DNA of 25,498 nt from a virus. The stretch's first letter is position 1, and each line of letters begins with the position of its first letter. Shown piece after piece: positions 1 through 7,351 of this stretch. The stretch covers positions 1-25,498 of the IMG/VR virus record IMGVR_UViG_3300017917_001364; one strand, written 5' to 3'. The notes beneath the pieces were generated by a model. The model was not told the origin of the DNA. It saw only the letters and a list, made by a program, of their open reading frames with translations, and made no database searches. Made by a program: the position numbers and the translations under genes.

Positions 1-56
1 AAGGTGGGGAGACACAACGTAAAAAACTAGTTACCGATTTATTTAACAAATTATGA
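1..56 (+). CDS. C-terminal end of an unknown protein (5' partial)
   Basis: Only the last 17 residues are visible, read from position 3 and ending in TGA at 54-56. The tail reads VTDLFNKL, almost the same as the ITNLFNKL tail of the next gene. The stop overlaps the next start as ATGA, so the two genes are translationally coupled. The repeated tail suggests related proteins or a shared C-terminal docking peptide. The function cannot be told from this fragment. Confidence 0.6.
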   Translation, partial: GGETQRKKLVTDLFNKL

Positions 57-616
57 AAGTTTACAGATATGTTACAACATTAGTAAAGATACCTTCTAAC
101 CCAAATGAAGTTGGTATTTTTACTAAAAAAACTGAATATGATTGCGTTACACAAAAAGACTTATTAAATTTGGTTAATCTTCATCTAGATAACTATATCG
201 CAGATATGGAATATGGTGTATTAAACCCTAACAAGTACACCTATAATGAATCTACAATAACTATAAGTGCAAAGAATGAAGAACTAGAAAATCCTGATAC
301 CTATCCTCCTGAGTGTGTAGATGTATATCGTACTAATAGAAAAGACGCACTACAAGTAATTAGTTATTTGCCTATCGATGATGAAGCATTTAAACGGGTT
401 AAAGTTTATATTAATCCGTTTGAAGAGTATTCAGGTACATTGAATTTAAATTCAGATGGTGTTTACCCTAAATCATCTTCAGATAAATTAGTAACAGGTC
501 TTTACAAATATCTTAAATCAAACTTAAACACTTCATTTAGTGAACTATGGAAACAGCACATAGGTGTAGTAGATGTAAGACAAGCTCTTATAACTAATTT
601 ATTCAACAAGTTATGA
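53..616 (+). CDS. Hypothetical 187-residue protein, possible virion component
   Basis: I do not recognise this family. The 187-residue product is soluble in character, with no signal peptide or membrane segment, and is rich in Asn, Tyr, Asp and Lys. It ends in ITNLFNKL, like the upstream partial gene, and its ATG overlaps that gene's stop (ATGA), which supports one operon. The length is close to that of T4 baseplate wedge proteins such as gp53 (196 residues), but I see no motif that proves a link, so that is only a thought. The stop overlaps the stop of the convergent minus-strand gene (611-616). No Shine-Dalgarno sequence precedes the start. Confidence 0.7.
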   Translation: MKVYRYVTTLVKIPSNPNEVGIFTKKTEYDCVTQKDLLNLVNLHLDNYIADMEYGVLNPNKYTYNESTITISAKNEELENPDTYPPECVDVYRTNRKDALQVISYLPIDDEAFKRVKVYINPFEEYSGTLNLNSDGVYPKSSSDKLVTGLYKYLKSNLNTSFSELWKQHIGVVDVRQALITNLFNKL

Positions 617-1654
617 CTTATTGGTTAATAATGCTTTAGGTGCAGTATTAAGTAATATACCCATAAGAGCACCTTCAGCACCTTCTTGTACATCAAAGAA
701 TCTATTCAAACTAACTAAGATAGCATGGAAGATGTGTTCTGGTAAAGACAATTTAAGACTAAGAGCGAGTTGGTGTGCTTTTTGTTTAGCTGCTGCGTAT
801 TCAGTGTTACCTTTGAATGAAGGGTCATCTCTTAATTTAGGAGCAATTAATTTAACTAAGTTATAGAGATCAATGAGTGGTTGGGCTTGTGGGTGTGATT
901 GTAACTGTGCCATTACATTTCTATTTGATTTAAAGCTCTTAATAGCTTGAGCTACATCACCAGATTTTTGTATATTGTTGAGTGTATTATTATAGAATCT
1001 AACTAATGATACAATAGGGGTAATGGTCAAATAGGTCATACCACCCATATTTTCAGCTTCATTTTTTCTATGTTTCAACACTGCAAAGTATCTATCTAAA
1101 GCATTTTTCAATTTTGCTCTATCATCTGCAACTTCAAGTAATATATAGGTTAATTTATCTAACAATGTAGCTTCATTTTCCTTTATATATGTTACTGATC
1201 TTTTCATTACTTCTTCTAAATCTTCTAATTCTTCATTAACTTTATCTAACATTGCTATAATACGATCTTCAGAAGTTGGTTTAGCAGTACGAAGAGTTTT
1301 TTCTAAAGAAGCTTTACGTTGTAAGAGTGCATTTAATGCTGGTATGGAACCTTTAACAACATTCCATTCAGAGATAAAAGGTTCAACAAGTTCAACAAAT
1401 TGCTGTTTTGCTTCAGGTACATCCATTAACTTTTTGAACCCATCTGCAATAACTGCAAAGGTAGCCTTAACACCTGCTGGTGTGGGTGAAGTGGGATGTT
1501 TAATATCTTCTTCAGGATCTCTATTAATGAAACCAATATCAGCTATAGTGCTTTTAGTTGGCATGCCTCTTACTTTTTCACCTTCTCTTGCAGAGTGTGA
1601 ACCCAAGAGATACCCTGAACGTTCAGCTTCCACTACTAACTCATTAAACAACAT
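611..1654 (-). CDS. Hypothetical helical protein, possible packaged internal head protein
   Basis: The 347-residue product is largely alpha-helical, with a probable coiled coil around residues 105-165 (runs such as VNEELEDLEEVMKR). No enzyme motif is recognised. I choose ATG 1654; a TTG two codons upstream would add only Met-His. The N-terminus, MLFNELVVEAERSG, resembles the short capsid-targeting leaders of T4 internal proteins, which the gp21 protease cuts after an (L/I)-x-E-type site. Here the site would be VVE then A, an imperfect match. An ATAAATAA octamer lies six bases before the ATG. The gene overlaps its convergent neighbour at the stop codons. A packaged or injected role is inference. 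Confidence 0.65.
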   Translation of the reverse strand: MLFNELVVEAERSGYLLGSHSAREGEKVRGMPTKSTIADIGFINRDPEEDIKHPTSPTPAGVKATFAVIADGFKKLMDVPEAKQQFVELVEPFISEWNVVKGSIPALNALLQRKASLEKTLRTAKPTSEDRIIAMLDKVNEELEDLEEVMKRSVTYIKENEATLLDKLTYILLEVADDRAKLKNALDRYFAVLKHRKNEAENMGGMTYLTITPIVSLVRFYNNTLNNIQKSGDVAQAIKSFKSNRNVMAQLQSHPQAQPLIDLYNLVKLIAPKLRDDPSFKGNTEYAAAKQKAHQLALSLKLSLPEHIFHAILVSLNRFFDVQEGAEGALMGILLNTAPKALLTNKS

Positions 1655-1660
1655 ATGCAA

Positions 1661-1668
1661 TTATTTAT
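1661..1668 (-). promoter_or_regulatory. T4-late-promoter-like octamer ATAAATAA
   Basis: On the minus strand the octamer ATAAATAA ends six bases before ATG 1654. It matches the core of the T4 late promoter (TATAAATA). The divergent gene at 1705 has a weaker version, ATAAATTA at 1691-1698, also six bases from its ATG. A 7-bp inverted repeat (ATGCAAT at 1655-1661, ATTGCAT at 1673-1679) brackets the octamer. Confidence 0.5.
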
Positions 1669-1704
1669 CTAGATTGCATTGATTTATCTTATAAATTATT
1701 CCAT

Positions 1705-2136
1705 ATGTATAGTAAAGTACTTATCTGCGGTTTACCTGGTAGTGGTAAAACAACATTTGCTAAATTTTTAATCGAAGAATATATAAAGAACAATATACCT
1801 TATTATTGGCTTAATGGTGATAAGGTAAGAGAAGACAGTAATGATTGGGACTTTTCAATGGATGGTAGACTAAGACAAACAGTAAGAATGTGTAATTTAG
1901 CTAATGGTATTAAAGATAAAGATGTAATTATTGATTATGTTTGTCCATTAGAAGAGTATAGATATATGTTATCTCCAACTTACACAGTATTTTTAGATAC
2001 TGGTACTAATACCAAACATGAAAACACTAAGAAGATATTTGAAATACCAGCATCACCTAATTTAGTTATTAGAGATAAGGATGCTATTGAGTTATCTGCA
2101 AAAGATTTATATGAGTATCTAACTAAGCTTCATTAA
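1705..2136 (+). CDS. APS-kinase-like P-loop kinase
   Basis: The 143-residue P-loop protein has a Walker A motif GLPGSGKTT at residues 9-17. This is followed by WLNGDKVRE, which matches the (D/N)GDxxR motif of adenylylsulfate (APS) kinases, and by FSMDGRLRQTVRMCNLA, which matches their FSxxxRxxNxxR-type helix. APS kinase transfers the ATP gamma-phosphate to the 3'-OH of APS to give PAPS. The protein is shorter than typical CysC (about 180-200 residues), and its C-terminal part is poorly conserved, so the substrate may be another nucleotide or a sugar. Together with the DUF3431 gene and the transferases downstream it may feed surface or DNA decoration. Its stop overlaps the convergent gene by 14 bases. 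Confidence 0.75.
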   Translation: MYSKVLICGLPGSGKTTFAKFLIEEYIKNNIPYYWLNGDKVREDSNDWDFSMDGRLRQTVRMCNLANGIKDKDVIIDYVCPLEEYRYMLSPTYTVFLDTGTNTKHENTKKIFEIPASPNLVIRDKDAIELSAKDLYEYLTKLH

Positions 2137-2761
2137 AGATATAGTGTATACTTCTTTCTAGATAGTGAATTTCTTCACTATTTTTACAATCAAATGTGGA
2201 TAAAAGTGCTTGATAATACTCTTTAGGGTGTTGTAAGATTTTATTTTTAGATACTACAAATATAATTCCATGGTACCAGATCATAGTTTCAGGATCTGGT
2301 CTTGGTTTCTTTATATAAGTATCCCAATATTCACCATAGGTAAGTTTAGCTGGTTTAAGTTCACCAGATTCAAACTCTTTCAACCATTTATTATGGTGAA
2401 TTAATCTATCCCAACCATGAAAAGGTAAGTGTATTGATCCACACCAATTACCTCTTCTCTCACAAACACCTAAGAATTCTTTATTTCTAAATTTATCTAC
2501 ATGAAACTCAGGATCATGAAAGTAAGGATCACTTTGACTAAACAGGACATAATCAGGTAAGTTATCATAAAAAGTGGTTATGTAATGCGGTATAGTGTAA
2601 GCATCTTTACCAATATTAGGTACTCTAATGTAGTTATTATCCAATATTAATGTTTCAGTTAAGCTATCTTTTTTATCATAGAAAATAGTATTAGAAGGTA
2701 GAGGATTAATTGGTGTAACTTCATTATAGAGTGTTACAACTAACTGTAAATTATCTTTCAA
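2123..2761 (-). CDS. DUF3431 family glycosyltransferase-like protein
   Basis: The 212-residue product matches the pattern of the DUF3431 family: an opening beta strand LQLVVTLYNE, then VPNIGKDAYTIPHYI (family form close to NVGREAHTYLxHI), then LPDYVLFSQSDPYFH (family form LxDYTIFLQGDPxDH), and a C-terminal ERSIHYIF. The family is uncharacterised but looks like a GT-A glycosyltransferase fold. The start is a TTG at 2761; no ATG lies nearby, and the family's first strand begins right after it, so this start is well placed. No signal peptide is seen. It probably belongs functionally with the glycan genes at 6036-11171. Confidence 0.8.
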   Translation of the reverse strand: MKDNLQLVVTLYNEVTPINPLPSNTIFYDKKDSLTETLILDNNYIRVPNIGKDAYTIPHYITTFYDNLPDYVLFSQSDPYFHDPEFHVDKFRNKEFLGVCERRGNWCGSIHLPFHGWDRLIHHNKWLKEFESGELKPAKLTYGEYWDTYIKKPRPDPETMIWYHGIIFVVSKNKILQHPKEYYQALLSTFDCKNSEEIHYLERSIHYIFNEA

Positions 2762-2815
2762 TCTACAATATTTTAGGTAGTGATTTTTAGATAATCAAGC
2801 ATAAAATATAGAAAT

Positions 2816-3388
2816 ATGATTCAAGAACTGCAATCTAAATTTAAGTCTATGACAGATTTTAATCCTGAATATGTAGAAAAATTTATTTGTAATCTTGGAT
2901 TAAGTGATAAGATAGACTTTTTACCAGATAGTTACAAACAATACTACAAGAGTGAAGGTTATAGATTGTATTGTTCACCATATGTCTTAGCACACACATT
3001 AATCAGACTTAGACCATTTTTAAATGTATCTACATTTAATTTCTATATTGGATGTGAGCCTATAGAGTATGACATTTACTTTAATCAACTATTTGAAGCA
3101 TTTTTTGCTAATAGTAGTATAAAGGAAGTGGAATGTGTTATCACCGATGAAATTTCACAATGTGATATTGCATATGTAAGTGAAAATGTACCTATGGAGA
3201 AACTTAGGAGCATTATTGAATCCACTAAGAATGTAATTGTTATTGAAAACTTGTATGACTTTAATAAGCTAGAACAATTGCAACAATTTAATAATGACAA
3301 TGTAATTAGTTATTATATACAAGAGGGTGCTGATAATCCTAAGAGTTCAGTTGCAATATTGTATAAGAGTTTAGCAATGTTTGAATAA
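2816..3388 (+). CDS. Hypothetical 190-residue protein
   Basis: Not recognised. The 190-residue product alternates helices and strands and has the feel of a Rossmann-like fold (strand STFNFYIGCEP, then CDIAYVSENVP, then NVIVIENLYDF), which could be a degenerate methyltransferase or sugar-nucleotide protein. I see no complete SAM-binding or catalytic motif. The ATG at 2816 is preceded by ATAAAATA at 2801-2808 and no Shine-Dalgarno. It is divergent from the DUF3431 gene with a gap of about 54 bases. Confidence 0.65.
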   Translation: MIQELQSKFKSMTDFNPEYVEKFICNLGLSDKIDFLPDSYKQYYKSEGYRLYCSPYVLAHTLIRLRPFLNVSTFNFYIGCEPIEYDIYFNQLFEAFFANSSIKEVECVITDEISQCDIAYVSENVPMEKLRSIIESTKNVIVIENLYDFNKLEQLQQFNNDNVISYYIQEGADNPKSSVAILYKSLAMFE

Positions 3389-3396
3389 GTAATCAT

Positions 3397-3681
3397 ATGA
3401 AGAAGTTTTACGGGTTGCTTAAAGAGTATGAAGGTGGTAGTTATGATCAAACCAATGATGGACCTAATGCTAACAAAGCAGGTTTACCAGGAAGTGGTGG
3501 TATAACCCCTGCTCCATATCGTAGTTTTCAAGCTGATGAAGAAGAACTCAACACACCAAATGGTAAGATGAAAGGTGATTTAAAGAGGTTGCTTGATGGT
3601 TTAAGAGACAAAGATCAATTGGATAAAAATGGTTTAACCAGACTTTGCACTTCATTGGAACAAATAATTGCAAAAATATAG
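3397..3681 (+). CDS. Hypothetical 94-residue protein with possible head-targeting leader
   Basis: This small protein has a Gly/Pro/Asn-rich disordered middle (residues 13-48) and a charged helical C-terminus (about 55-94, LKRLLDGLRDKDQLDK). The N-terminus MKKFYGLLKEYEGG contains LKE, which fits the L-x-E consensus for gp21-type prohead protease cleavage, and the leader resembles T4 internal-protein leaders (MKTYQEFIAE in IPIII). A packaged internal protein is therefore possible but unproven. It lies eight bases after the previous stop. A degenerate ATAAGTAA (3385-3392) sits four bases before ATG. Confidence 0.6.
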   Translation: MKKFYGLLKEYEGGSYDQTNDGPNANKAGLPGSGGITPAPYRSFQADEEELNTPNGKMKGDLKRLLDGLRDKDQLDKNGLTRLCTSLEQIIAKI

Positions 3682-3710
3682 TTGAAGGAAACAGTGTGTA
3701 GGAGTATAAT
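3682..3710 (+). promoter_or_regulatory. Sigma70-like promoter for the outer-membrane barrel gene
   Basis: TTGAAG (3682-3687), a 17-base spacer and a perfect TATAAT (3705-3710) form a host-type promoter. Transcription would begin near 3717, only about three bases before ATG 3720. The message would then be nearly leaderless, and the GGAG at 3701-3704 would not be part of it. Confidence 0.5.
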
Positions 3711-3719
3711 TAATAATGT

Positions 3720-4427
3720 ATGAAGAATACATTAATTAAAGTAATCGCAATCGGTGCAGCCTTGGTTTCTTTTAACTTGGCTGCTCAAAACAGTTCCAGC
3801 ATTGGTGCTAGTGTTGGGTACAATAACAACTATGCAGTCAATGGTGTAATTCGAGCTAAGTCAGCTCCGTTTTTCAACTTTGACGCTACCAAGTCATTGA
3901 AGTATGCTGATGTATACATTGGAGGTATTTTGCTTCCTAACAACAACCTCGACCAGTCTCACTGGACCGCTGGTGTTGGTAACAAGTTCAATCTCTTTGG
4001 AGATTTTGCTCTTCGTACTGACGCTACCGTTACTCGTCATCAATCCGGTATTGCTGGCATTCCTAATTCCACTGAAGTTGGTTTGAAGGCTGAAGTACAG
4101 AACCCTTATGCTACTCCTTATGTGAGAGGTTCTTATGATTATAACCTCGACCAGACTGGTGTTGCTGCTGGTATCTATCGTGAGCAAGCTCTTCCATACG
4201 GTTTCAAGTTTACACCGCTTGCTGAGTACGGTCGTTTTACCGATTATGAGTATTTGACCTTTAAGGCTTCTCTTACTCGTCCGTTCACTACTCCTGTTGG
4301 TGTTGTTACCCCGTTTGCTGAGGCTGCTTGGTTGGATAACGACTTCAGCATTAGCAAGTACAACTTCGCCTTGAAGGAAGCTTCTGGTACTATGCTCTAT
4401 GTGGCTGGTATTTCTTTGAAGTTCTAA
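3720..4427 (+). CDS. Outer-membrane beta-barrel protein, phage-encoded moron
   Basis: The 235-residue protein has a classical signal peptide: MKNT, then hydrophobic LIKVIAIGAALVSFNLA, with likely cleavage after AA before QNSS (around residues 21-22). The mature part is a series of amphipathic strands ending in an aromatic residue (AGISLKF), the outer-membrane insertion signal. No globular domain is seen. The barrel could change receptor access, exclude other phages or alter uptake; none of this is shown by sequence. G+C is visibly higher than in neighbours (27 of 60 bases in 3961-4020 against 20 of 60 in 1801-1860), with codon choice like that of the capsid gene. This fits strong expression or recent transfer. 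It has its own promoter and terminator. Confidence 0.85.
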   Translation: MKNTLIKVIAIGAALVSFNLAAQNSSSIGASVGYNNNYAVNGVIRAKSAPFFNFDATKSLKYADVYIGGILLPNNNLDQSHWTAGVGNKFNLFGDFALRTDATVTRHQSGIAGIPNSTEVGLKAEVQNPYATPYVRGSYDYNLDQTGVAAGIYREQALPYGFKFTPLAEYGRFTDYEYLTFKASLTRPFTTPVGVVTPFAEAAWLDNDFSISKYNFALKEASGTMLYVAGISLKF

Positions 4428-4445
4428 TAGGTTAGATAATTATAG

Positions 4446-4479
4446 CCCTCAATGTGCGTAATGCCATTGGGGGTTTTTT
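4446..4479 (+). terminator. Rho-independent terminator after the barrel gene
   Basis: A nine-pair stem (4446-4454 with 4465-4473, one G-T pair) is followed by six T residues (4474-4479). Two further pairs can form inside the loop. It lies 18 bases after the barrel stop and isolates that gene from the hydrolase downstream. Confidence 0.85.
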
Positions 4480-4490
4480 CATCTTTATAC

Positions 4491-4498
4491 ATAAATAT
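4491..4498 (+). promoter_or_regulatory. T4-late-promoter-like octamer ATAAATAT
   Basis: The octamer ends four bases before GTG 4503 and directly follows the terminator. Its placement matches the other octamers in this window and decides the start of the hydrolase gene. Confidence 0.5.
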
Positions 4499-4502
4499 AT
4501 AT

Positions 4503-5339
4503 GTGAATTTTCAAGAGTATTACTACACCCATCAGCAAACTGACGAAGGATTAAAGAGCTCGTTAGCTGCTGCAGGTTTAGCAGCTATGTTACCATTTGC
4601 TGGTTTAGCTGGTGATAAAGCACCAGTAAAACAAAAACCAGCCATTACCGTACCAGTATTAAAACCATTAAGTGTTCAAGAAGCTTTATTACCTGATAAT
4701 ATTATAGCTGCAACATTGACTGGAGAAGCAAGAGGTGAGGGTGAGAAGGGTATGCAAGCAATTTTAAATGTCTTGCAAAATAGATTGAAATATGCTAAAG
4801 AAACAAATTTTGATAAGATAAAAGATATAGCATTACAAAAACATCAGTTTGAAATATGGACAAGTAGAAAAACTGATGAACAAAAAGCTGAATTTGTTAA
4901 TAAAATGCGTAAGACACCACAATGGGCTACTGCTATAAAATTAGTTGAAAGAGCAAGACAGGGTAAATTAGAAGACTTAACCAATAATGCTACATTTTAT
5001 CATACAAATAAAATGGAACCTAATTGGGCTGATTCATTTACTAAGACAAATACAATTGGTAATCATATATTTTATAACCATGGTAAAGAGTTTATAACAC
5101 CATTTTTACCTAAAAAGGTAATAAAGAAGAAACCATTAAAAGAAGAAATTGATACTCCTAATAATGGTTTCTTGCAAAGACCGGTTGGTGGTCCTAATTT
5201 AGTAAACTTCAGTCCTAACTTTAAAGATGCACCAGGTGGTATATATTTAGGTAGCGATCAAATACACACTCCAACAATACAGGCTGCTAGATTAAGAATG
5301 TTATATAATAAGAAAAAGAAAAAACGTTCTAAACGTTAA
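4503..5339 (+). CDS. SleB-like cell-wall hydrolase
   Basis: The open frame extends upstream to 4452, but that start lies inside the preceding terminator. I choose GTG 4503, four bases after an ATAAATAT octamer, which gives 278 residues. Residues 20-37 are hydrophobic and Ala/Gly-rich (a possible signal-anchor or membrane-active segment). The SleB/Hydrolase_2 domain covers about 62-190: NIIAATLTGEARGEG with the expected catalytic Glu near 75, then GMQAILNVLQNRL, then NATFYHT and IGNHIFYNHG. Such enzymes cut the glycan strands of peptidoglycan. The C-terminus is Pro-rich and then very basic (KKKKKRSKR). It could be an endolysin or a virion-associated lysin; I see no holin beside it. The stop overlaps the convergent gene by four bases. 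Confidence 0.8.
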   Translation: MNFQEYYYTHQQTDEGLKSSLAAAGLAAMLPFAGLAGDKAPVKQKPAITVPVLKPLSVQEALLPDNIIAATLTGEARGEGEKGMQAILNVLQNRLKYAKETNFDKIKDIALQKHQFEIWTSRKTDEQKAEFVNKMRKTPQWATAIKLVERARQGKLEDLTNNATFYHTNKMEPNWADSFTKTNTIGNHIFYNHGKEFITPFLPKKVIKKKPLKEEIDTPNNGFLQRPVGGPNLVNFSPNFKDAPGGIYLGSDQIHTPTIQAARLRMLYNKKKKKRSKR

Positions 5340-5959
5340 CTCATTCTTTGATAAGCATACACTGTATAGCCAGCAATATTGTAAGAACCTAAAAAGTTCC
5401 AAATACCAGCAATAAAGCTACCTGAAATTAAATTAAAGTCACCAGGGTTACCAGTGTAGTTAAAAGAAGCGGTACTTGTAGTTGGATCTACATATGGTAT
5501 AATAGTTGTATAGATAGTATTTACAGGATACATTACTTCTAACAAACTATTAACTTCTAAAGTAATTGCACCTGTATTGGTGAAAGATTTAACAGATGGG
5601 TTACCATCTATATTCAAATAATCACCAACCTCCACAGAAGTTACTGTACCATTAGATTCACCAGCAACTATAGCCCAATTAACAGGTGAGGTGGCTGGTA
5701 AAGCAGTAAGTGAATATGTTTTACTATTATAGAAAGCTATATCATTAACCTCAGCATTAAGAGTGATTAAAGTAGCTTCACTTGGAACCTCACCCCAAAT
5801 TTTGTTAGATGTTACAATACCACCTGGTGTAGTGCCATTACCAATATAAAGTCTTGTGGTATCGGTGGTATAGCCGAGTTCAGCTTGTGATAAAGTGACA
5901 CTTAATCTATCAGTATTTGTACCTTTTCTAATTAAAATTTTTGCTATTTCTGATGGCAT
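5336..5959 (-). CDS. Tail-fibre or appendage-like structural protein
   Basis: The N-terminus (IAKILIRKGTNTDRLSVTLS, then QAELGYTTDTTRLYIGNGTT) matches a repeat common at the start of phage tail-fibre and tropism proteins (form RRGTxxxxxxxxLxxGELGxxTDTxRxxIGDGT). The middle is beta-rich (SNGTVTSVEVGDYLNIDG). The C-terminus (ISGSFIAGIWNFLGSYN) resembles fibre tails ending in GTWxxLG. At 207 residues it is much shorter than a full fibre, so it may be a whisker, adaptor or receptor-binding tip. ATG 5959 has no Shine-Dalgarno. The 76 bases between it and the divergent gene at 6036 must hold both promoters; only AT-rich sequence is visible there. Confidence 0.7.
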   Translation of the reverse strand: MPSEIAKILIRKGTNTDRLSVTLSQAELGYTTDTTRLYIGNGTTPGGIVTSNKIWGEVPSEATLITLNAEVNDIAFYNSKTYSLTALPATSPVNWAIVAGESNGTVTSVEVGDYLNIDGNPSVKSFTNTGAITLEVNSLLEVMYPVNTIYTTIIPYVDPTTSTASFNYTGNPGDFNLISGSFIAGIWNFLGSYNIAGYTVYAYQRMS

Positions 5960-6035
5960 AAAAATATTTAATTTACGCTTATTAGATTAACACATGTGAG
6001 CATTGATTATTTACTGGTTCTAGCTAAATTGTGTT

Positions 6036-7316
6036 GTGAGTAAAATATTCATTCAAATTGCTGCTTATAGAGATCCTGATCTTCAGAATACTATTAAGAG
6101 CTGTCTTGAAAATGCTGAACATCCTGAGAATTTAAGATTTGGAATTTGTTGGCAACACCATCATCTCGATGATTGGGATAAACTTGATGAATATAGAAAC
6201 AATCCGCAATTCAATATTATCGATGTAGATTCACGTAAAGGTAAGGGTACATGTTGGGCACGACATATGATTCAACATCTTTATTGTGAAGAAGAGTATA
6301 CACTTGCAATAGACTCACATATGCGCTTTGTAGAACATTGGGATACTAAGTGCATTAACATGATTAAGCTTTTACAGAGTAAAGGACATGCTAAACCTTT
6401 ACTTACCGGATACGTAACAAGTTTTAATCCAGTTAATGATCCGCATGGTCGTGAAACTGACCCATGGAAGATGATTTTCGATAGATTTATTCCTGAAGGA
6501 GCTATCTTCTTTTTACCAACTTCCATGAGGGGTGATGAACTTTTAGAACCAATTCCATCTAGATTCTACAGTGCTCACTTCTGTTTTACTCTTGGAGAAA
6601 TGTGTCATGAAGTACCTCACGATCCAAATTATTACTTTCATGGTGAAGAAATCAGTATTGCTGTAAGAGCTTTCACACATGGTTACGATTTATTCCATCC
6701 AAACATGATTATTTGCTATCATGAATACACCCGTAAGGGTAGACCTCACCATTGGGATGATTGTAATAAGAAGGATGGTAGGCGTTATGACTGGTGGGAG
6801 GTAAATGAGATGTGTCATAAACGTAATAGAATCTTATTTGGCATGGATGGTGAAGATCCTAACCAGATTAACTTTGGTGAATTTGGTTTTGGTAATGTGC
6901 GTACTGTGGAGGATTATCAAAAATATGCCGGTATTAACTTTAAGTTAAGATCTGTAACACAAGAAGTTATTGATAATGTATTACCTACATATGATTATCA
7001 CAATAAACCTGATCAACAGTGGTTAAGAAACTGGTGTGTAGACTTTTATGTACCAGCAGATCGTATACCAAGTGATGTGGAATACACATTTTGGTACAGT
7101 TGTGTGCAGGATGCTGACGGTAATGAGCTTGCAAGACTTGATATACACGGTAAACAACTGCATGAAATCATTAGTAGAGAACAAGATAAGTCAGCCTATA
7201 GGTGGCCTATTGGTGTATATAGCAACGTACCACCAGCTAAGTATGTGGTATGGCCAATGGATAAGCAAGGTAACTGGCTTGAAAGAGTTGAAATTGATAT
7301 TCCTAAACCGATTTAA
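6036..7316 (+). CDS. GlcNAc-transferase-like glycosyltransferase (PF11397 type), copy 1
   Basis: The 426-residue protein follows the pattern of the GlcNAc family PF11397, related to the Skp1 hydroxyproline N-acetylglucosaminyltransferases: IFIQIAAYRDPDLQNTIKSC at the start, ARHMIQHLYCEEEYTLAIDS then HMRF around residues 75-100 (the DSH stands where a metal-binding DxD is expected), HDPNYYFHGEEISIAVRAF near 205, and YHEYTRKGRP near 228. Such enzymes transfer a sugar from a UDP-sugar. After the catalytic part comes an extra beta domain (about 320-426, beginning RNWCVDFYV) that is also present in copy 2. The start is GTG. The gene ends inside a terminator hairpin. The acceptor could be a virion protein, host glycan or modified base. 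Confidence 0.85.
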   Translation: MSKIFIQIAAYRDPDLQNTIKSCLENAEHPENLRFGICWQHHHLDDWDKLDEYRNNPQFNIIDVDSRKGKGTCWARHMIQHLYCEEEYTLAIDSHMRFVEHWDTKCINMIKLLQSKGHAKPLLTGYVTSFNPVNDPHGRETDPWKMIFDRFIPEGAIFFLPTSMRGDELLEPIPSRFYSAHFCFTLGEMCHEVPHDPNYYFHGEEISIAVRAFTHGYDLFHPNMIICYHEYTRKGRPHHWDDCNKKDGRRYDWWEVNEMCHKRNRILFGMDGEDPNQINFGEFGFGNVRTVEDYQKYAGINFKLRSVTQEVIDNVLPTYDYHNKPDQQWLRNWCVDFYVPADRIPSDVEYTFWYSCVQDADGNELARLDIHGKQLHEIISREQDKSAYRWPIGVYSNVPPAKYVVWPMDKQGNWLERVEIDIPKPI

Positions 7317-7338
7317 CATTGAAAATCGGTTAGTTTTT
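7306..7338 (+). terminator. Rho-independent terminator between the two glycosyltransferases
   Basis: A nine-pair stem (7306-7314 with 7323-7331, loop of eight) is followed by AG and then a T-rich run (7334-7338). The stop codon of the first transferase (7314-7316) overlaps the hairpin, so ribosomes finishing the gene would cover it. Confidence 0.65.
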
Positions 7339-7351
7339 ATTTAATACCTGT

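Noticed and set aside
1344-1682. Plus-strand open frame of 112 residues opposite the minus-strand gene at 611-1654
   Set aside because: Composition is Ser/Pro-rich shadow sequence, and the minus-strand gene has a good start context and coiled-coil pattern.
4452-4502. Upstream extension of the SleB-like hydrolase to ATG 4452
   Set aside because: It would begin inside the stem and T run of a clear terminator, and the translated extension shows no family similarity.
7048-7344. Alternative plus-strand frame at the end of transferase copy 1
   Set aside because: It overlaps the well-supported accessory domain in another frame and has no features of its own.
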